Part shown: positions 34,047 to 44,440 of the stretch, in pieces
Position numbering within the stretch: the first letter of the stretch is position 1
Layout of the letters: the number at the start of each line of letters is the position of its first letter
Assembly: GCA_011947345.1 (NCBI GenBank)
Contig: JAAVTG010000319.1
Location: forward strand, 1-64,000
DNA length: 64,000 nt
DNA from: Phytophthora quininea
Lineage: Eukaryota > Oomycota > Peronosporomycetes > Peronosporales > Peronosporaceae
Direction: 5' to 3'
Position numbers and translations under genes: made by a program
Notes under the pieces: model-generated
Databases searched by the model: none
What the model was told of the DNA's origin: nothing
The model's input: the letters and a program-made list of their open reading frames with translations, nothing else

Positions 34047-36086
34047 TTAAGCTGACGCAGAGGAAGTTAAGCCCAGTCCTGCTGTTGAAGAAAAGCTCGC
34101 GCGGAAGGCGGCCAGAGCAGCGGTGGGCGCGAACATGGTGTGCATATCGGTCGGGGCTGCCGCCGTAACACATACCCCGGCGACGAAACGCAGGCACGGT
34201 TTGCGGTCGCGCGGAATTAGACGCCGAATCGAGTCCGGCATGACCGGGGGCCGGGTGGCCGGGCCGCGACGTCGTCGGTAGTTAGACCGACAGGGAGGTG
34301 GCGCAGTCGCAGGGGCCGGCGAAGCCGAGAGAGTCGCGGTGGCCATACGGAGGGTGAGAACGTTGAGCGCCGCCTGCCACTCCGAGCTGTGGTAGTCCAC
34401 GGCGCGCACCGCCTCACCAAAGTTCCGCCACCAGTGCGGGAGTCCGTCACGAGGTGGGCGAGTGCGCGACCGATGAACTGGTTTATGAAGAGCAGCGTCG
34501 ACCCCACCCAGGCTGGCGTGTCGTCGTCGCGCTCCATGATCGAGATGTTGAAGCGCTTGACCCGCGACAACAAACGGCGGGCGTGGTCGTACCAGAGGGC
34601 GTCACTGAACGAGATGAGTCCGCCCCTGCCGCAAGCAGGTCTTCGTACGTGGGGCACGGTTGGTTGGACGTGGGCTAGGCGACGCCGGTGCCGAAGTCCG
34701 CGGCGAAATTTGCGTTAGCAGAGCCGCGTTCTAGTCGCACATCTCGGAGGGAGGTCGAAAGTGCACAGGCGAGAGCCCTCTGGAGCCGAGACGTTCGCTG
34801 TACAAAGCAATTTGAACCGCCGGGGGGCTCGAAGCGAACACAGTCGAGCTCTCGCAGGTGCAATACAAAAGACATAGGCGACAACCTCGTACAGGTTGCC
34901 GAGTTCAAGTAGCGGAAGAGGCGGTGGGCGGCAGGTCGGCCGCGTTGCCAATAGACGGAAGCGTCCACGCGCCGCTGCCGGCTGCCGGTTGACTGCCGGA
35001 GAAGGAACTTGAATCGAGCGCGCCGCGGCCGGGAGCCGACGATATTGCGGTGAGTTCGGACGCCAATCGGGTTTGAGCGGTGTGCGACTGCATGTCCCGC
35101 TGCAGGCAGGAGACGAGGTCGAAGAGCTGGTCCACCTTCGCTTCCAGCGACAGGCAGTGGTAGAGCGCGGATGGCTCAGCACACGGTGCTGTCGGCTGGA
35201 ATGAGTGCGTGAGCGCGTCGAGGTTGAAGCCAGTCGGCCAGCACGGCGAGTCGGGTGATCTCCCCGAAGACGCATTTAAAGCGCCGGGGAGTGGCGCAGG
35301 AGGCCCACTAAGAGGGCCACCGAGTGGGTTGTCAGCGGACGCGGGGGCTGCACGTCGGCAGGTTCGCGGGCGAGCGGGCCGGACGGTCCAGCGCGGAGTG
35401 TGTGGATGCCGCGGGCGTCGTTAGCTCCGTGGGAGCCGTGGACGCCATTGGTGCCGAGGGCCAGCGATGGGAGGTTCCGCCAGGCAGGCGGGCCTCGTGA
35501 GCACGCCGACGCCGGCATCGCTTTGTGGGGCGGGTACGTCGGCTGCCTTCCTCTTCTTGCCCTTCGGTGAAGTCACCGACACACTCCGAGGCGGCCCGAT
35601 GCGCTTCACCTTGCGGCTTGCGGCCCGCAGGACGCGCGCGGCCTTCTGGGCGCGAAGCCGGGCGCTGGAGCGGACAGGTGTCTCGGCAGCAGGAGGATCT
35701 TGGGTAGCGGTGCCGTCCTCGTCGTCAACGACAATGACGTCGGAGGCGGGAAGGTTGGCAACGGCGGGCGGCATGGTAACGCGAGGCGGCGGTGTTGAGG
35801 GCGGTGTGGCTGCGCCGGACAAGGATGCTGAGTCATGTGCAGACGAGGCAGCTTGGGCGGAAACACGCACAACACCGGAATCGGCAGACGGGTCGGAAGG
35901 GGACTTGACATGACGGCGGATGGGACGAAAGACGAGGCGCGGAGCGCAATTTGAGCTGTTGGAAGTCACTCGGAAACTGAGGACTCTCCGCCAGTCACTC
36001 GTGCTCCTCGTGAGTGGCGGCGCTGGCTTGCTGCCCTGAGATTTGCAAACTCTGGCAAGGAAAAAAATTTGCAAGCACGAAATCAC
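34047..36086 (-). pseudogene. GC-rich, gag-like retroelement remnant
   Basis: A block clearly more GC-rich than its neighbours with overlapping open frames on the minus strand. Reading from 36086 downward: Pro/Ser-rich sequence with a basic nuclear-signal-like stretch (TSPKGKKRKAADVPAP) and VIVVDDEDGTATQ, then QLFDLVSCLQRDMQSHTAQ, later HARRLLSRVKRFNISIMERD and LVTDSRTGGGTLV, and a Cys-bearing end (KPCLRFVAGVC). The order of a Pro-rich N-terminus, helical middle and Cys motif resembles gag proteins of oomycete retroelements, but there is no reverse transcriptase and I found no long terminal repeats. Several frame changes or stops separate the pieces. It may be a fragment inserted in or beside the hAT element that follows. 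Confidence 0.4.
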
Positions 36087-36629
36087 CAGTTGGCTGGTCG
36101 ACGTGCTTCTCTTACGATTGATATGTGGACGTCATCAGCAAAAAAGGGGTATATGGTGGTTACGCTTCGCTTCATCGATTCCGGGTGGGTAATGCGATCC
36201 GTTATCATCGGGTTCGTTCGTGTGATGTATCCGCATTCTGGCGTGAGACTCTCGCGCAACATATTAAAGACGTTGTTAAAGCTTTTGATGAATCTTTGCT
36301 GTCGTCTATATGGACGATTACGGCAGACAATGCCTCGAACAACAAAACTACTGTGGAGACGCTGAATAAGCGCTTGCAGAGCATCATTGATAATCGCGCA
36401 GCTACGCTGTTGCCTGCGTCAAACCCTTATTGCAAAAGCAGGTGTTGGTCGATGTTATAAAAAGATCACAGAATCCCCAAAGCTGCTACAGGCTCTGCAG
36501 TCTGTACAGGCTGATCTCATGATGCCAGCAGCTTCGACTCCAACTCCCATGTTGGATGTGGCGACTCGGTGGAATAGCACTTAAGCATGATAGAAGTTAT
36601 TATCCAGCTGGAGCGGCCATTGAACAAGC
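36087..36629 (+). pseudogene. hAT-family transposase, 5' part (split by a MULE)
   Basis: The piece reads RASLTIDMWTSSAKKGYMVV, then WTITADNASNNKTTVE and LDVATRWNST. These are the RNase-H-like catalytic segments of hAT transposases (aspartates in LTIDMWTS and TADNASNN). Frame changes near 36225, 36425 and 36583 are needed. The N-terminal BED zinc finger expected in hAT proteins is missing: homology starts abruptly next to the GC-rich block. The reading stops inside a conserved segment (IQLERPLN) exactly where the Mutator-like element begins and resumes at 39105. Confidence 0.82.
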
Positions 36630-36805
36630 GAGGAATTAAACAATCTAAGTGGATCGGGGACATTTTTGTTCCCGCTATAAGTAGATCATGAACCCACTTA
36701 CAAGTAGATTCTTATCGACCGAACCTACTTATAAGTAGATTTCAACAAGACCTATAGATAGAAACGAAAGCAAAGACTTCAGGAAGATAGTTCATTTTGG
36801 CATTT

Positions 36806-37276
36806 ATGATGGCCCGCAGCAACTGCCCGATCTGTGGAAGCAACCTATCACCTACCAGCTTACCTGCGCACCTGGGCAAGCGGGCGTGCCTCGAGACCAA
36901 ATTCCTTTGCCTCAAAGAGCAGCGTCAAGCCGCTGCTCGAGCCGCGAAGCGAGAGTATGATCGGCTCAACTCGCGGGCTCGGCGCGACGCACTGCACGAG
37001 CTTGGACTGCGTGTTGCCGCTCCGGTGCCTGCAGCGCCTGCTTCTGCTCTGCTCCCTGTCCCGCTCCCAACTCCTGCCGCTGTCCCGGTTCCACCTCCTG
37101 TGGCGGCTTCAACACCTTGCCACGTCAGTGCTACTGCGCGTAATCAATTCATCGAAATCTCTTCATCCAAGATGAAATTCGTGTTTGGTGGCTCAGGAGT
37201 ACTTGACAGCTTTTGGGTCTTTGGTCTGCTTTCATCACGCCGTTTTGCAAACAGCTTCACCACGTTAATCATGTAA
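36806..37276 (+). CDS. Second MULE gene: small Ala/Pro-rich protein with zinc-finger-like start
   Basis: Starting at tandem ATGs (36806, 36809) just inside the left terminal repeat, the product begins MARSNCPICGSNL with CPIC, His and Cys spaced as in a C2HC-type finger (CPIC-x13-H-x5-C). A basic Arg/Ala helix follows (QAAARAAKREYDRLNSRAR) and an Ala/Pro/Val low-complexity tail. The last 45 or so codons overlap the 3' end of the transposase gene on the other strand, so the true C-terminus may end earlier. A second convergent gene recalls mudrB of maize MuDR, but no homology is claimed. Confidence 0.5.
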   Translation: MMARSNCPICGSNLSPTSLPAHLGKRACLETKFLCLKEQRQAAARAAKREYDRLNSRARRDALHELGLRVAAPVPAAPASALLPVPLPTPAAVPVPPPVAASTPCHVSATARNQFIEISSSKMKFVFGGSGVLDSFWVFGLLSSRRFANSFTTLIM

Positions 37277-38720
37277 TCCTCGAGGGCTTGTTTCGGGTAC
37301 GACGATCTGCATTCGTTACCAAGCCACTGGTTAGCAGCTTCAGATACGTTTGAGGTTACCTCGTCGTAAGAGGGCTGGTCGTATGCCTCGCTGAGCGCAT
37401 ACGTGACCCAGTGCTGCTTCTTAATGCCGTCTAGATACGTAGCTGCATTCGGACGTGTTTGGAATAGACGAGATCGATAAAAGATGTAATCGTTTTGACA
37501 CTCACTTCGAGACATTGCAAACACTAGTGATTGCTCGTTTGGAGATAGAGCAGATGTAGCTTTGACCACATTTGTAATGATGTGACGAACGCAGTAGCGG
37601 TGGCCACAATCAGGATACGCCTTTGTGACTGCTCCCAATAACCCCTTCTGTCTATCCGACACGAAAACATGCCGCTCCGTAAAGTCGCTTCCAAGTCCGT
37701 GTTTCATGCGAGTTACGAACCACAGCTAGTTGTCAAAATTTTCTTTGTCGACCAACGCGATGCCCATCACCAAGATGTGGTTGTTATAGTCTTTCGTCGT
37801 CGCCAACAAGAAAACACCTCGCTTGTTCATATCGCCCTTCAAATGAGTGCCGTCTAGACCCACAACATGTTTGCAGTACTGTGCCGCGTGAATGCATGAG
37901 CCCGGGAAAAAACACGCTCTCTGAAATACACCCCTGCGGTCTTCTCGAAAGCATAGCTCGACTTCAGGTTAACTTTGCACACGGCTGCTAAAAACCCTCT
38001 AGCTGCTGATAGCTGTCGACCGTATCCCCATGGAGTGACTCCAGTAAAGCCATTTTCAGCTTTGAGGCCGTTTGGCGGTTCGTTTCCATCGTAACAATTC
38101 CATGATAGCTTTGCCAGTCACATTCAACCAAGATCCACCGTAGGCCGGAAGCATTTCACGAAGTAGCATCTCCCGCAAGGCTGCAAACGAGACATCACGA
38201 GACCGCAACGCCGGAGTGTCGGAAGCAAGATCACTCTCGACGAATGTATTTGACTGAAAGCCACAGTGATGATAGTGGTCATGGGCAATACATATCTGCG
38301 TTATCTTCCACTCGTCGTTCTTGTCGTATACGTTCACGAAAAATGGACAGCGAGGAATACTCCCTTCCACAAGCTGCTGTTGACCCTTCAACATCTTGCA
38401 GACGTATCGCGCGTTGCCTTCTCTTGTTTTCTTCTGCCAGCTGTTATTCTTGACACGAATCGAGAACCCACTGATCCGAGCAAATTCTCAAATTCGCTGT
38501 TGCAACGCCGCTCTCGATTCAAAACTGTTTTCGGCAAGAGTTTCACCTCTCTTGCGCGAAGCCGAACGTCTGAGGAGAAGATCTGTCCATACTGATAGCC
38601 ACGCTCGACTTGAGCAACCCCAAATCACGTAGTCTCTTGATATCATCTGCTTCCACCGAGTTGTTTGCTATAGCGTCTTCATCAAGCGGCATCTCGCTGT
38701 CAGGGATGTCGATTTAAAAC
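37144..38720 (-). CDS. Mutator-like (MULE) transposase, frame-broken
   Basis: Reading from about 38720 down: an acidic N-terminus, a FAR1/WRKY-GCM1-like DNA-binding region (ISGFSIRVKN, then ITQICIAHDHYHHCGFQS with Cys/His zinc ligands), then the catalytic core HVVGLDGTHLKGDMNKRGVF with the first aspartate, NHILVMGIALVDKENFDNW, and RHVFVSDRQKGLLGAVTKAY with the second aspartate plus CGHRYCVRHI. The last part (NVSEAANQWLGNECR) matches the MULE C-terminal helix. Frame changes are needed around 38460, 38060 and 37710. The start codon is uncertain because the first in-frame ATG lies a little downstream of the open stretch. Confidence 0.85.
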
Positions 38721-39104
38721 TAACCAGCAAAGTGCCTCGGTTCAGCTGTTAATACAGCGGAAAAACAAAACCAACGTGGTTTCACATGAAACACGGGAAA
38801 CCAATGCTCAAAAGGCAAAGTCGTATATTTTATATGCAACACCACGAAGCAAAAACAATTTAGTCGTACAATCTCAGTAGCAAACTTGGACGACTACACC
38901 AAGTCGTAAAAATCACTAGCAAACTCGGACGACTACACCGTTTCTACTAATACTTCCGAATCGTATCGTTTCTAAGAAATTTCTGTCAGTAGAGATCTAC
39001 TTATAAGTAGGTTCGGTCGATAAGAATCTACTTATAAGTGGGTTCATGATCTACTTATAGCGGGAACAAAATGTCCCCGATCCACTTAGATTCTTTAATT
39101 CCTC

Positions 39105-39794
39105 TTGAACGAGCTGTTAAGGCGTATTCGCGATGGCCATAACGGATTCACGGTACTGAAAATTAAATCTGGTGATCATTTAGCAAGAGAAATTCGTGCT
39201 GCAGAATGGAAGTCTGCAAAAGCATTTTGTGAATTTTTGCAGCCGATCCGCGAGGCCATAGAGATGCTCTCAGCTTCTGAATACCCTACGTTTGGGATCC
39301 TGGCGCTGAGCGATCACACTATCACGCGGCACGCCAATCGCATCATTAGAACTTGTAAACACCCAGAAGTCCTCGAATATGCGTTCGCAGCGGAAGAAAA
39401 ATTACAGCAGTATCGAAAAGTGGTGACGACGAAAGAGACGACAAAAGAGGCTCAAATTGCTGCTTTCTTAGACCCTCGCGTAAAGGAGTATTTGAAGAAA
39501 ATCCTGGGCGACGTTGATGCTTTCCAGATGGTTGTTGAACCAGAATTTAACGACTCGTATCGTGATGAGTTCAACGAGCTGCAGCTCTTGCAGCAGCAGT
39601 CGGCTTCATGTCCAGATGTCCGGGATCAGCGCAAAAGAAACCAGGAAACCTTTTCAGCTGCAGGTGCAACTATAACTATTCGACGAACACGCCCCAGCGA
39701 CGACACCGTCACCGCGATTATGGAGCTGAAGTCATTTGTGAAATTCAACAAGCGAAAGTTTGACTCGTCATCTTCATCCCCAGATTCGATATAA
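39105..39794 (+). pseudogene. hAT-family transposase, 3' part (split by a MULE)
   Basis: This continues the 36087-36629 piece in frame after the insertion duplication. It reads LNELLRRIRDGHNGF, ATGGAATGG-coded EWKSAKAFCEFLQPIREAIE (the conserved W/E region), then YPTFGILALSDHTI, AAFLDPRVKEYLKK and a Ser-rich end at 39794. The C-terminal hAT dimerisation domain, expected after the FLDPR segment, is absent, so this copy was degenerate or truncated at its 3' end independently of the MULE. Confidence 0.82.
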
Positions 39795-39826
39795 ATCACG
39801 GCAAACCCGTCACTGAAAAGTTTGCC

Positions 39827-42377
39827 TCACATGTGTGATTGCATTTCTTCAAGCTCGGCCACCTTTGCTCCTCGCTTTCTCCCAGAGCGTGCAGGAGCTC
39901 GTCGATATTGATTGCCAAGAAGTAGTAGGGTAAAGATCTCCGAGACGGCCAGGGTTTTCGTCGTGGCTTCAGAAACTTCAGATTCATTTGTGACGACAGA
40001 TTCTGCAGCTTGCTGTCCCGTTTTTCTCGGATCGACTAAAGAATCCCCAGAACTGCTTGCTTTCACGCGGGTGCTGAGCGTTCTCGGGAATATCGTCTGA
40101 AGCAACATATCCCGCTTCCGTCGAGTCCACAGGCAAGACCTCTAGCTCAATTTCACATGCTATGGCGTTCTCAGCGGGGAGCTCAATTTTGTCGCGTGGC
40201 GACTCCTTTAGCTGCGCTTCGGGTGCGGCACTGACTGTCGCGATGGCGGAACTCTCGTCGACGACTCTCACCGAATTCGCAGAAACAACTTCAGACTAGA
40301 TGAGACCTGACCGCTGCAGCTCAGCGGGAGATTCATGCTGTTCAACCTCCGCAGCGTGACCAGTACTCTCAGTTCTGGCAATCTCTTCATGAGCAATTTC
40401 CTCGTCGCTTGGTGCAGTATCAACAGGAACGACGGCCGCCAATTCATCCGGTACAACAACGTTTTGTTCCACTTGAGTAGTAGTAGTTTCCTCATCGGTG
40501 GTGGGAGCATCCTCCTGCTGGGGTGCATCGTTGAGATCCAACCTACGGAAGAGGTCCCAGAAGCCACCACTGCTTCCCCTGTCGCGAGGCTGCACCTAGT
40601 TTTCATGGGCAATTTCTTTCGCCGTTACTGGACTTGTTGTGCTACCCGACACATCGTGCACCTTTGGGGTCTCCGCAACGGCCTCGACGTCCGGAGAATT
40701 CGAGTTGGTCAGCCTCGCCGTAGCAACAGCAGCACCCATTACAGAAACACCGACGGCAGCGGCAGCAACAAACGGCTTGTTATCCTCAGGCTCTGCATCG
40801 CTCACGGGAACAGCAGCCTTCTCTTCGACAATCTTAGGGACACTGTGTGATACTTGAGGAATGCTAGCTGTATATCCTTCTTGGACAACTTCAGACACAA
40901 GTGGCACTTCCTCAGGCATGTGGACGGCCTTGTTGTCGATAGGCTCGGTGTTTTCCTTCACCAATACATTGTTTGGCGCCGTGATCACTTCGTCGTCGTT
41001 TTCAGTAGGTGATGGTTCCGAAATGTCAGCTTGAGGAGCTTTGTTCGACGTGGTTGTCAGCGAAGGTTCGTCAACTGAAGCAACTAAATACGCTGTTTCT
41101 TCGGGTTGACCGACTGCTGCGTCCGTATCAGCTGACGGTCCACCAACCTCGGGAGAAACCACGCGTGGCAACGTCTCGCTGCTTTCGACGGTCTCGACGG
41201 TCTCAGTTACTGCTTCAGGCGCAGTGGCGGCCCCATCTACTGGAATCGGAGTCTTCACGTCGTCGTCATCTTCTGAAGGCATCACTTCCTCGCTGGGGAG
41301 AGCAGAGTCACCTTCGTTCTTGGTCAAGTAATCCCACTTGACTACCGGCTTGAACTCGGATTTCTCGGTCATGTCGGGACGAGTCGATCCCTCTTCTGGC
41401 TCCGACGCCACCGTCATGTTCCTGCGCGTCGCTGCAGTCTGTCGTTCCAACGACGTGCTGCTCTCGGTCGTGTCGGCATCTTCAGCTTCTGGTGCAACGG
41501 CCTTCGTCACCTCCTTCGGTTCATTGGAAATGCTGACGGTGGTCCGCGAGACCACTGGTTACGAACGACGTCTTAATACGCCACGATGTCGCCACGATTT
41601 GATCCTCCCAAGGATTCGTCGCTGTTGTCTTCGCTTTGGACGAATTCCGAATCGAGATCGAGACTGTCCACGTCGTCGTCTTGGTTCGAGTCCGATACCG
41701 CCGTACGAGTAACCACCGAACGAATTGATCTGCGACGACTACTGGAGGGAGTTCTCCCGCTGCCGAAGTCGCCGTCAACGGACCGGACTTCGTCTTCAGA
41801 CTTGGCCCCTGAGATTGAGCCGGTAGATTGAACGACCGTGCGTCGGACCGTTCGTCCTGGAGTCACAATGCGGCGGGTAACTCGTCGGCTGCCGGTGGAA
41901 GTCTCACTTGTGACACTGCTGACGCTACCCGTGAAGCTACCAGCGCTGACGAGGGACCGTTCTTCACCTTCCATGGTATTTGCACCGGCGTCGACGAGCT
42001 GATCGACAGCCATACGTCGAACGACACGGCGTGTGGTTCTCTGACCGGTACCCCGGACGAGTCCTTGGCGACAGTCTCCGTAGATGTTGCACCGCCTTCC
42101 GTCGAGACCACGAACTGCAATTCTTCATGGAATAATCCATCGGCTCCCGTCCCACACGCTTTGTGATGCTTCTGGTGCGAACCAACTTGCTTCCGTCACT
42201 CTGCACCACATCCCCGTTGGCGCCCTCGTACTGCACTTCATCGTGAACTTTGCCATCCGAACCGGTTCGTCGGACAACCACCCGCCGGGCAGTAACAGCG
42301 GAGCGGATTTTGCGGCATTCTCGTAGGCAGCGACGTCTCCATCGGTGGCGTCTCTGTCGGAGATAACGATACTGCAA
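39827..42377 (-). CDS. Acidic Ser/Thr-rich protein, unrecognised (frame-broken)
   Basis: A chain of long minus-strand frames that follow one another with only single-base breaks, so one gene is likely. From 42377: a basic-hydrophobic repeat-like start (ARRVVVRRTGSDGKVHDEVQ; TRSITKRVG; later RRIVTPGRTVRRTVVQSTG), an acidic Ser-rich segment (DSNQDDDVDSLDLDSEFVQS), then about 320 residues rich in E, V, P, T and S with one hydrophobic run (FVAAAAVGVSVMGAAVATAR). Two related aromatic motifs follow, GGFWDLFRRLDLND and QFWGFFSRSEKN. An acceptor-like site at 42378 (TTGCAG) suggests an upstream exon I could not place. No catalytic motif is seen. It could be a host gene trapped between transposons or cargo of a larger element. 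Confidence 0.55.
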
Positions 42378-42489
42378 TTAGTTACATATTTGAAAAATAT
42401 AAAATAAAATCATAAAGTTTTTACTTGGCCCCTATGTATGTCTAGTCCGCTAATGTATTATATATTGGAGGTATCCTCTAGAAATGTAT

Positions 42490-42605
42490 GAGTTCAATAA
42501 TCCGGTTGGCATCCGATTTAAACCGGATGGATCATAGGATTATCCGGTATAATCCGGATGTATCCGGATTGGTGCATAAGATCGATCCGAAATCCGGATT
42601 CGATC
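42490..42605. repeat. ATCCGGAT motif cluster
   Basis: Three ATCCGGAT octamers plus several CCGGAT/ATCCGG half-sites within about 110 bp, much denser than chance. The matching cluster is at 33968-34045. No open frame crosses it. Confidence 0.6.
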
Positions 42606-42748
42606 ATTTTACATTCTCTAGGTAACAGAACTTCTGTTACGTTTCTTGTGGCGGTGGCTTCGTGTATCGCTTGCCTAATTCTTCTTAACGTTGTTCTGGC
42701 TGTTGTTTTTGAAAGCTTGCGGCCTCCACCATCGGCACCTATGACATA

Positions 42749-44440
42749 CTACCTCTGTGCGGAAAATGATGAGCATTTAAAAAAAAAAGCGCAGCGCTCC
42801 GCCTCGTTTTTGGGGGAGTTATAAGCTTTGCAGAGGTGCTAGCATTTGCATGTGAGCTGCACACAAATCTAAACATTCGTGGGCGTACATCCTCCGCCAC
42901 GTTAGAAGTACTAGTAGTAAAACGTATCAAACTCGGACGTCATTGACGTCTCACGAGCTGTTGCTTTAACTGTTGTAGTCCCGGGTAAGTCAGTAGGAGT
43001 TGTCCATGCAAAAGGAGAGCGCCGCAGCTGCCTCCTGTGCTTTGGCAAGCGTTAATCCGTCGCAAGACAGTGAAACAGGCAGATCACCAGCGCGTATCAG
43101 TTTATCCTTGTGCAAATGTCCAAGACGATAGTTGTTGCGGCCTTCGTGCTTCAGTATCTGCTCCAATACGTGCTGCAGAGTAAGGAAGGTCTTGTTTAGC
43201 GAGACAGCCGTCGATTCTTTGAACGAAAGCACCACCTCCTTGATAAGCTCATCTGGTGTTCGTGGTATCGTCTTGGACTGCAGAGACTGAATGCTGGCAA
43301 AGAAGCCCAAATCAAGGCAGTTCAGATCAGGGCTTTGAGCGGGCTGGTTTATAAGCTTGATCGTCCAGCCGTCAGAGCACCCCGCCGCCGCTACCTCGGG
43401 ATCGTTCTCCAGGACATGAGGGCGCGCGTTGTCCTGCTGGATTTTTATCGTGAGGTATTTCTGCTCTTGTGGCCACTTGGCCTTGATGGCTGGGATGACG
43501 TCGTTATACAGCATCTGACGAGATATCTCGCGTGTTATCGACACTGAACGCGTCTCTTCAACACCAGCCGGTCGATTGACACTCCGTCGCTGCGTAATGT
43601 ACGTCTCCACAACCGGCCAAATGCCGACTTTGCCGTCCCAACTGCCACGTGGACGCGCGACTGCACAGAGAAACATCACTTTAGTAATGTAGCGCTTGCT
43701 TTGAACAGCCTGGACTGGAGGTTCTTCCATTGGGTATCCATCTTTCCCCGTGAGCACGTACACGCGCTGCCCGACCTTCTTCACGTAAAACCACTTCTCA
43801 TCAATGTGGACCACGTCGTACATTGCATCAAACTTGTAGGTTCCGTCAAGCTGAGGTGTCACACGATCCATGCAGAACTTAAGTCGCTCTAATCTATGCG
43901 AAGGCGTGAGCGGTGGACGAGTTTGCCTCAGCGCACGGCGTAAGTAGCCCTCCTTGATCAGCTGTTGCACGAGGTAGGAGCTCACACCAGACCCCTGTTG
44001 TACAGCGCGCTGGTTCTCATGGTCATTTACTGGCACTTCGGCGAGGCGCTTGCAGAGCGCCAAACGGTTTTTCTTCTTTCGCCCCCGAGCGTGCTTTCTC
44101 GACTTGACTACTGCAGCTACTCGCTCACCCATAGACCTGATACCCTGCTCCCAAATACGAGAAACAGCGCAGCGGTTTAGATTAAAGTAGGCGGCGGTCT
44201 GTCCGATATCGCCGTGCCTAAGCACCCCTCCGTTGCTACGAAGGAGCAGCATCTCCCACACTGCTTGGCGCTCTTCATCAGTGGCTTCCGATCTGCTCAT
44301 TGCCGCTCCTCTTTGAAAATGAAGGGGAGAGGTCCAGCGGGAAGATTGGGCGGGAGATTCGAAATTCAAAACTGAGGGTATTGATTTTGAACAGGATGTA
44401 ATTTGATTGGAAATGCTCATCATTTTCCGCATGGAGGTAG
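42749..44440 (-). mobile_element. Mariner-like (DD39D) transposon, copy 2
   Basis: The inverted twin of the element at 31688-33379. Its length is the same (1,692 bp) and TA duplications lie at 42747-42748 and 44441-44442. The terminal repeats again start CTACCTC. It differs from copy 1 by a few substitutions and by homopolymer-length changes, including one C fewer near the transposase C-terminus and one C more in the non-coding end. Confidence 0.95.
42990..44300 (-). CDS. Mariner-like transposase (DD39D), C-terminus altered
   Basis: Almost identical to the copy-1 protein: same helix-turn-helix region and same triad (VVHIDEKWF, QQDNARPH, LNCLDLGFF). A Ser-to-Pro difference follows DVI. One C is missing from the CTCCC run near 43011, so the last residues read FCMDNSY and the protein stops 17 residues earlier. 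The catalytic domain is complete, so function may or may not be kept; the loss could also be a base-call error. Confidence 0.92.
   Translation of the reverse strand: MSRSEATDEERQAVWEMLLLRSNGGVLRHGDIGQTAAYFNLNRCAVSRIWEQGIRSMGERVAAVVKSRKHARGRKKKNRLALCKRLAEVPVNDHENQRAVQQGSGVSSYLVQQLIKEGYLRRALRQTRPPLTPSHRLERLKFCMDRVTPQLDGTYKFDAMYDVVHIDEKWFYVKKVGQRVYVLTGKDGYPMEEPPVQAVQSKRYITKVMFLCAVARPRGSWDGKVGIWPVVETYITQRRSVNRPAGVEETRSVSITREISRQMLYNDVIPAIKAKWPQEQKYLTIKIQQDNARPHVLENDPEVAAAGCSDGWTIKLINQPAQSPDLNCLDLGFFASIQSLQSKTIPRTPDELIKEVVLSFKESTAVSLNKTFLTLQHVLEQILKHEGRNNYRLGHLHKDKLIRAGDLPVSLSCDGLTLAKAQEAAAALSFCMDNSY

Larger units (their letters stand above)
36630..39104. mobile_element. Mutator-like element (MULE) with long TIRs, nested in hAT
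   Basis: A 2,475-bp element with terminal inverted repeats of roughly 125 bp; both start GAGGAATTAAA, then share TCTAAGTGGATCGGGGAC and several GTAGAT/CTTATAAG motifs in subterminal repeats. It is flanked by 9-10-bp direct repeats TTGAACAAGC (36620-36629) and TTGAACGAGC (39105-39114), the 9-bp class typical of Mutator. Removing the element and one flank copy makes the surrounding hAT protein continuous in frame, which proves insertion into a hAT gene. Confidence 0.9.
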
